From Mycoplasmataceae bacterium (GTDB lineage Bacteria; Bacillota_I; Bacilli_A; Mycoplasmatales; Mycoplasmoidaceae), in contig JAISKE010000009.1 of NCBI GenBank assembly GCA_031261045.1, forward strand, positions 1-12,197: a stretch of 12,197 nt of DNA, in the 5' to 3' direction. A program made the translations under genes and the position numbers. A model generated the notes under the pieces. The model was not told the origin of the DNA. It ran no database searches and saw only the letters and a program-made list of their open reading frames with translations. This document shows positions 6,791-12,197 of the stretch, piece by piece. Within the stretch, counting starts at the first letter, position 1. Each line of letters starts with the position of its first letter.

Positions 6791-7979
6791 GCACACTGAA
6801 TTATTGGCACCCGCAGGTGATTTGCAACGCGGAAAGATGGCGATTGACTTTGGTGCTAATGCCATTTATTTTGGAGCGAAAGTTTATTCTTTAAGATCGC
6901 GTGCATCTAACTTTGATTATCCACAATTATATGAAATGATTAATTACGCCCATGAGCATAAAGCTAAAGCTTACATCGTAAGTAACATCGTTTGCCATAA
7001 CCATATGTTAGCTGGCGTTAAAGACTTCCTAATAGAAGTTATGAAAACCGCTCCCGATGCTTTTTTGTGCACCGATCCTTATATTATTAAAATGATTAAG
7101 AGTAATTATCCACGCGCAAATATTCATATATCAACGCAACAATCAGTTACTAACTCTAAAGCTGCTTTGTTCTTTGCTCGGAATGGCGCTAAACGAATCG
7201 TCACCGCGCGTGAAGTTTCCTTTAATGAAATTAAAGAAATGATTAAGAATGTAAATGGTCAAATAGAAATTGAAATGTTTGTTCACGGTGCCGTTTGTAT
7301 ATCTTATAGCGGCCGTTGCATGTTAAGTAGTAATATGTGTTTAAGAGATGCTAACAATGGAGGTTGTGCCCAATCTTGTCGTTGGGTATCTGAGCTTTAT
7401 TTGAACAACAAGTCTTTATCTAAAACCTTTAGCATGTCTGCTAAGGATATGAGTTTGGTAGGTTATTTAAAAGATGTCGTTAATTCCGGCTTAACTTCCG
7501 TTAAGATCGAAGGAAGAATGAAGTCAGAACATTACATTGCCACCATCGTAAACGATTACCGGAAGATCTTAGACGCCTTATATAATAATGAACCAGTCCC
7601 TAAGGAATATATTGAAGACATCAACAAAGCTGCTAACCGAGAAGTATCATTTGCTTGGTTCAATGGGAAACCTACCACCAATGAAATGTTGTATCACGAA
7701 ATCCCTAAACGAGTTAATCAGATCTTTGCTATGCTAGTAAAATCAAAGGTTAATGAAAATACCTATGAAGTTATTTCCAAAAATTATTTTACAATTAATA
7801 ATAACTTCGAAATACTAGGTCGAAACTTAATGCACATTGAGAAAGTTAAACTTACTAAAATTATTAACAAAGATAATTTGGAGATAAGTATTGTTAACAC
7901 TCCGATGCAAGAATTAATAGTTTGTTTAGATAAAAATATTAATCTTGAATCAAATGACATTCTAAGAATAGTTTTATAG
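6783..7979 (+). CDS. trhP2: Peptidase U32-family protein, TrhP2/YrrO-like, with full Fe-S signature
   Basis: A 398-residue partner of the upstream short U32 protein, probably acting in 5-hydroxyuridine formation at tRNA position 34. Seen: N-terminal ELLAPAGDLQRGKMAIDFGAN; the complete U32 signature E164-M-F-V-H-G-A-V-C172 ... G-R-C179-M-L-S; then C186 and the NNGGCAQSC motif (C195, C199), which gives cysteines able to hold an iron-sulfur cluster; then SAKDMSLVGYL and VKIEGRMKSEHY, also characteristic. Length is near that of B. subtilis YrrO. Of two nearby ATGs, 6783 is chosen because AGAGG lies six bases upstream; the ATG at 6777 would abut it and is less likely. No in-frame TGA occurs, and Trp is written TGG here. 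The stop lies 3 bp from the end of the convergent lipoprotein gene. Confidence 0.88.
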   Translation: MNKHTELLAPAGDLQRGKMAIDFGANAIYFGAKVYSLRSRASNFDYPQLYEMINYAHEHKAKAYIVSNIVCHNHMLAGVKDFLIEVMKTAPDAFLCTDPYIIKMIKSNYPRANIHISTQQSVTNSKAALFFARNGAKRIVTAREVSFNEIKEMIKNVNGQIEIEMFVHGAVCISYSGRCMLSSNMCLRDANNGGCAQSCRWVSELYLNNKSLSKTFSMSAKDMSLVGYLKDVVNSGLTSVKIEGRMKSEHYIATIVNDYRKILDALYNNEPVPKEYIEDINKAANREVSFAWFNGKPTTNEMLYHEIPKRVNQIFAMLVKSKVNENTYEVISKNYFTINNNFEILGRNLMHIEKVKLTKIINKDNLEISIVNTPMQELIVCLDKNINLESNDILRIVL

Positions 7980-7982
7980 TAA

Positions 7983-9656
7983 TTAATTTGTGTATGAAGT
8001 GATAGGCCCTATATTTAATTTAAGATTTTTTTGATTATTAGAATCACTGTAACAAAAAACTGGATTAATCAAAATATAATTGTACAACACACCACTTCCT
8101 CCAGTGTTTGGTGAACACGAAACAGCATTAATGGTTTGATAATAAGGGACCGCATTTACATCTTCAATATTGGTGTTTATTTGTTGATAATCTGGATTAG
8201 TAGCCATATCATGCCATTTTTGAACTACTTCACTATGATTGTCATTATTAACATCATAACCTTTAGTGGTAAAACTTGATTCATCGCCAAAAAATGGACG
8301 AAAATCTCAATATAGTTGGTTGGCGTGCTGTGGAAATATGGTGCCGTCATTATAATTTTCATATCCGTTACCAAGATAATTTAAACGAAAATCATCATCA
8401 GTTGAATAACCATTGACATATCGAGGGTCTATTAAGTCAATGTTAATTGGAACCGGATGAATATTGTTTGCTTCAACATTTTTTAATCAATAACTATCAA
8501 TTAAAAACCCTTCGTTTCTAACATCAGATAGCGCTGCGAATCAATAACCGTCAGGCGACGCAAAACGATCAAACCCAGCAATACAGGGGTTTTGCAATCA
8601 ATATAGCATGTTGTCGGAAAGAGTTAATGGGATTAATAAATTTAATTGTAATTCAAAATTCATGGTAGCGTAGCTTTGAACGCTATCAGGAACAATATCG
8701 ATAAATCTAGCAGCCTTTAAATAACTTTTATCGTGATAATCGTCATGAAAACTTCCTCAATCTTCGCGATTGTCCTGCCAACCGCTAAAAGCTCCAATAA
8801 TTTTATAGTTATGATAAGTAAAATTTAACTTTAAAAGATTATCTTTAAAAGATGGCAAATATGGAACATTAACAGTTGGATGAACCTCTACATTAACTTC
8901 CATATATTCGATTATCTGAGTTGAAAAATCATATTTAATATCGTATGTAACTTTAAAATTATCTTCTAAATTAGATAGTGATATATTACCGAGACCCGGA
9001 AAAGAAGCAATTTCAGCATTTTCTAGGTTCGAGCAAAGTTGTTTAGCAGTATAAATCAAATCAGCTTTGAAAATATTGACCGATAGATATTTGGTTTCAT
9101 GCTTGTTATTCCTATAGCCGTCATTAACAATATCTAGCGAATCATATTGTGTGTCTCCTCCCTGCTTTAATTGTGAGTCGTTTACAAAAATAGCAGGATC
9201 AGCTTTTGGGTCAATGGACCCAATAAGCTCAGTCTGCATATTATAAACCGAGTCATTAGTGTTTATAGTTGTGGTTTTTTTATAGTCAGTGTGTAATGGG
9301 TGTTCAACAATTGTTATTTCTTTATGAAATGATAGGTCTTCGTCAGAGGGAGACTTTATACACTCAAAATAGAACGATCATACTCCCTCATTTTTAGTGT
9401 TTGATGTTTCTTTAAAATATTCATCAAACTTGAATGAAGTGTCTGTGAAGTTAATTTCAGGTTTAGTAATATTATCTGAATAAAAATTCCTTCACTTGAT
9501 TTGAAGAAACGAAACCATTTTTTTCGCGTCTCATTGAAAATATTTATCCCCTTGTATTTCAATATCTGGTGATACTACTGTGCCACAGCTTGTAACTAGT
9601 GGCAGTGGAAGGACGATAACAGCAGATGTGGCGAAAAATCATTTTTTCTTAAACAT
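7983..9656 (-). CDS. Large surface lipoprotein of unknown function
   Basis: A 557-residue predicted lipoprotein. Seen: MFKKKW, a hydrophobic stretch, then LVTSC with the lipidated Cys at 24, a clear signal peptidase II site of mollicute type. The mature part is rich in Asp, Asn, Tyr, Trp and Phe, has no further membrane segment, and shows no family motif I recognise. A short acidic loop, D468-x-N-x-D472-x3-E476, resembles a calcium-binding loop but is too weak to call. Many Trp residues are written TGA, so under the standard code only fragments are visible. The ATG at 9654-9656 has AGGAG four bases upstream and overlaps the stop of the ABC transporter gene by 8 bp (ATGTTTAA), implying coupled translation and a shared task, such as substrate capture, export partner or immunity. 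The function is not known. Confidence 0.85.
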
Positions 9657-11112
9657 AGTTCTCCTGATACAATTGAAGCAATTGACTACCAGACAGTTTA
9701 TCAAAAATTTGAGTTACGTTAGATTTAGTTTTTAATAATATGGCATAATCTACATATTTTTCAACTTCATCCAAATTATGCGAAGATATAAGAATGGTCA
9801 TATTTTTATTTTCAGCCCGTATTTTATTAATTAAATTATAAAATCTTACTCTTTGCAAATAGTCAAGATTTTCAGTTGGTTCATCAAGAATTAACATCTT
9901 AGGGTCGGTTAATATCGCTTGAATAATATTAATTAATTTGTTTTCTCCAGTAGATAAATCAGTCAATTTTTTACTCAAAATTGTTTTGGGTAAATTGAAA
10001 GCAAGTATAAGATTGTTAATTTTTACTATTGATTCATTTTTTGTCATGCCTAAATACATACCCATTTCTATAAGAAAAGATTGCGCGTTCATATTTAAAT
10101 TAATATATTCAGTTGGAACGTACGATATCCATTTTTTAAAATCTTTATTGACATTATCTATTCCGTTAACGAATACATTACCATTTTGAATTGGAATAAA
10201 ATTAAATAAGGATTTATAAAATGTAGTTTTTCCAATTCCGTTTGGGCCACACAAACAGCAAAACTTCCCATAAGGGATTTTAAAAGTTAAATTATCTAGT
10301 ATTAATTTATTTTTAATGGACACGCATAATTTGTTGGCCACTAAAGCTCCGTCTTCAACTTGTTGTTCTAACGCTTTAGGTCTACGATGTATTTTTGAAT
10401 AAATAATTAAAGTAACAATAGCAACAACGATATAAATGACATTAACGACATTAGGAACTAATGCAGTATACATAATTATGTTGTGAGTTATTTTATGCAT
10501 GTTAGTGGTGGTGGTATTAGTGCACGGTCAAATTGAAGGGAACAGTAAAAGCGTCCCAAAGACAAAAATAGCTAATAAAATATTAAATGGATAATAAATT
10601 TTCGGCCAGAAATTTTGAATCGTAGCATTGAATAGACTGGCAGCAATGATAAAAACAAAAATCGTGACATAAAGACTAGGATTAATTCCATGCTTAAAAA
10701 CACCTAAGTGATTGCAATCACTTCAAAAAGCGATTTGTAATATATTAAATACTAGTAAAATAATAAATGTTGAAATAATGGAAATAATGGAAACGGTGAA
10801 AAACCGTCATCAAAGATATTCATTTCTTGAAACATTTTTAACTAAAATGAAATATTTAAAAGGGCTTGGGTCAACAACTCTGGTTGCAAAAAGAATAATT
10901 AAGAATATTGAAAAAAATATTACTGGCATGAAAATAATGATTCAATTTGATGAATCATAATAATAAGAGATGTGTCCTAATGTTAAAATAAGTGGTAGTA
11001 GTACTAATGTCACAACATTTAACAAAATTACAATGAGTAAACAAATTAAGAACAACTTATTAGTTCAAACGCGTTTCATTGCTGACTTTAAAAAAATTAA
11101 TAGTTTGTTCAT
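9649..11112 (-). CDS. ABC transporter with fused six-helix membrane domain and ATPase domain
   Basis: A 487-residue fusion. Residues 1-240 hold six hydrophobic segments (about 20-45, 57-80, 104-128, 146-163, 173-193, 211-240). A basic loop after the second (KYFILVKNVSRNEYLWWRF) looks like the cytoplasmic loop of ABC-2 type permeases. Residues 250-487 are a nucleotide-binding domain: Walker A GPNGIGKTT (289-297), signature LSTGE (386-390), Walker B MLILDE (406-411), and the switch His445 in SSHNLDE. The usual Q-loop Gln appears as Thr334 (YVPTEY). In-frame TGA codons at W16, W57, W101-W102 (tandem) and W130, among others, hide the membrane half under the standard code and would leave a bare ATPase. 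The start at 11112 has TAGGAG upstream and lies 10 bp after guaA. Substrate and direction are unknown; an exporter is more likely given the ABC-2 look. Confidence 0.82.
10706..10723. repeat. 18-bp perfect palindrome inside the ABC transporter gene
   Basis: AAGTGATTG followed directly by its reverse complement CAATCACTT. It lies in the stretch encoding FWSDCNHLG, the loop between the third and fourth membrane segments. Whether it is a binding site, a transcript hairpin or chance cannot be told from this window. Confidence 0.7.
10772..10789. repeat. Tandem 9-bp direct repeat
   Basis: GAAATAATG occurs twice in a row. On the coding (minus) strand it duplicates Ser-Ile-Ile within the third membrane segment of the ABC transporter. 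It keeps the reading frame and looks like a small slippage duplication. Confidence 0.8.
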
Positions 11113-11122
11113 CCAACTCCTA

Positions 11123-12197
11123 TTATTCCCACTCAATAGTGCCGGGTGGTTTGCTAGTAATATCATAAACCACACGGTTAATACCTTTAACTTCATTAGT
11201 GATCCGATTGGATACCTTATCTAAAACGGCGTAAGGAATTTTTGCATAATCGGCGGTCATACCATCTTGACTAGTCACTGCTCTAATTACAATTACATTT
11301 TCATATGATCTTTGGTCACCCTTAACACCAACGGTTTTCACTCCTGGTAAAACTGTGAAGTATTGTCAAATCTCTTTATTCAATCCAGCTTTAGCAATTT
11401 CTTCTTGAAGAATATAATCGGACTCTTGCACTAATTTTATTTTATCAGTAGTAATATCCCCAATAATTCTTACCGCAATCCCTGGTCCAGGAAATGGTTG
11501 ACGATTAACCATGTGTAGTGGTAACCCTAAAGTTTTGCCTAATACTCGTACTTCATCTTTAAATAGAATATTTAGGGGTTCAATTAATTTAAGCGGCATG
11601 TTTTTTGGTAGCCCACCAACATTGTGATGAGATTTAATTGTTTGTGCTATTTTGGTTCCAGATTCAATTACGTCAGTATATAAAGTTCCTTGAGCTAATC
11701 ATTTTAAGCCTTTAATTGTTTTAGCGTATTTCGCAAACTCGTCGATGAAGGCTTTGCCAATAATTTTTCGTTTTTGTTCAGGGTTGCTAACACCTTTAAG
11801 TAAACTTAAGAATTTCTTAGAAGCGTCAACTTTAATGAATTTGACATCAAAATGTTTCTGAAATACTTCGGTTACATTTTTGCCTTCGTCTTTGCGTAGC
11901 ATTCCATGGTCAACAAACAAACAAGTTAAGTTTCTACCAATTGCTTTGGCAATAATGGCGGCTGTGACTGCAGAATCCACACCGCCGCTTAAAGCACACA
12001 ACACTTTTTCGTTTTTAACTTTACTTCGAATTTGTTGAATAGCCGTACTAATATAAGATTTCATACTTCAATTAGCGGTTGCTTTACAAATATCAAAGAT
12101 AAAGTTTTTTAAAATCGTTTGTCCATTAATCGTATGTCTTACTTCTGGATGAAATTGAATCGCATAAAATCTGCGGCTCATGTCGGCGATTGTAGCA
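11123..12197 (-). CDS. guaA: GMP synthase (glutamine-hydrolysing), C-terminal part; gene runs off the right edge
   Basis: Converts XMP to GMP using ATP and glutamine; the last step of guanine nucleotide synthesis; cytoplasmic. The last 357 residues are visible, and a complete GuaA is about 510-525. Seen in order: AIQFHPEV, the His-Glu of the class I glutamine amidotransferase triad; the PP-loop SGGVDS of the ATP pyrophosphatase domain; [32 protein letters not shown]; and the conserved C-terminus ending PPGTIEWE. In-frame TGA codons (for example in ATANWSMK, KGLKWLAQG and NKEIWQYF) are read as Trp at positions inside conserved sequence. It is the first visible gene of an apparent operon with the fused ABC transporter (10-bp gap) and the lipoprotein. 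The N-terminal part with the catalytic Cys and any promoter or purine riboswitch lie outside the window. Confidence 0.96.

Noticed and set aside
8032..8046. Stem TGATT-5 nt-AATCA near the convergent gene ends as a terminator
   Set aside because: Only a 5-bp AT-rich stem inside the lipoprotein gene, and the T-run lies on the wrong side for either strand to act as an intrinsic terminator.
8226..8260. Calcium-binding (EF-hand or dockerin-like) loop in the lipoprotein
   Set aside because: D-x-N-x-D-x3-E is spaced differently from the standard loop and occurs once in an Asp/Asn-rich protein, so it may be compositional chance.
9356..9562. Minus-strand open frame of 68 codons
   Set aside because: It lies out of frame inside the lipoprotein gene, whose own frame is continuous when TGA is Trp.
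10499..10520. ACC triplet run as a phase-variable repeat
   Set aside because: Only three exact ACC units with flanking variants, in frame as Thr codons; triplet changes would not shift the frame and the tract is too short to suggest switching.
10712..11224. Two plus-strand open frames opposite the transporter membrane domain and guaA end
   Set aside because: The opposite strand carries a continuous six-helix membrane domain fused in frame to an ABC ATPase; these are its shadows.

Overview
The window comes from a bacterium that reads UGA as tryptophan, so most likely a mollicute (Mycoplasma/Spiroplasma-like lineage). Under the standard code almost every large gene here is cut by TGA. Read with TGA=Trp (code 4), each becomes one full-length protein, and the TGAs fall where Trp fits. 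The DNA is AT-rich, intergenic gaps are very short, adjacent genes often overlap, and there is a mollicute-type lipoprotein. I cannot name the species.

Region 1 (1-5809, all minus strand; transcription runs from high to low coordinates) is a branched-chain amino acid oxidation module. In order of transcription it holds a 12-segment APC amino-acid permease, a leucine dehydrogenase, an uncharacterised P-loop ATPase, and the four subunits of a ferredoxin-dependent 2-oxoacid oxidoreductase: the 2x[4Fe-4S] ferredoxin subunit, alpha, TPP-binding beta and gamma. The gamma gene runs off the left edge. The inferred pathway is amino acid uptake, NAD-linked deamination to a 2-oxoacid, then CoA-dependent oxidative decarboxylation to a branched acyl-CoA with reduction of ferredoxin. 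A promoter with a 17-bp inverted repeat precedes leucine dehydrogenase.

Region 2 (5885-7979, plus strand) holds two overlapping peptidase-U32 genes resembling the TrhP1/TrhP2 (YrrN/YrrO) pair that hydroxylates the wobble uridine of tRNAs. A 75-bp divergent promoter region separates them from the permease; it contains an 18-bp inverted repeat and both leaders look very short.

Region 3 (7983-12197, minus strand) starts with guaA (GMP synthase, running off the right edge). It is followed by an ABC transporter whose six-segment membrane domain and ATPase domain are fused in one chain, and then by a large surface lipoprotein of unknown function. guaA and the transporter are 10 bp apart, and transporter and lipoprotein overlap by 8 bp, so the three are probably one operon. 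The lipoprotein converges on the second U32 gene with only 3 bp between their stop codons.

No rRNA, tRNA, CRISPR array or insertion sequence is visible. No stretch over 300 bp lacks a gene; the largest gaps are 79 bp (4072-4150) and 75 bp (5810-5884). The most notable points are an apparently complete Fe-S/ferredoxin-dependent branched-chain amino acid catabolic operon in a TGA=Trp genome, and the fused ABC transporter-lipoprotein pair.
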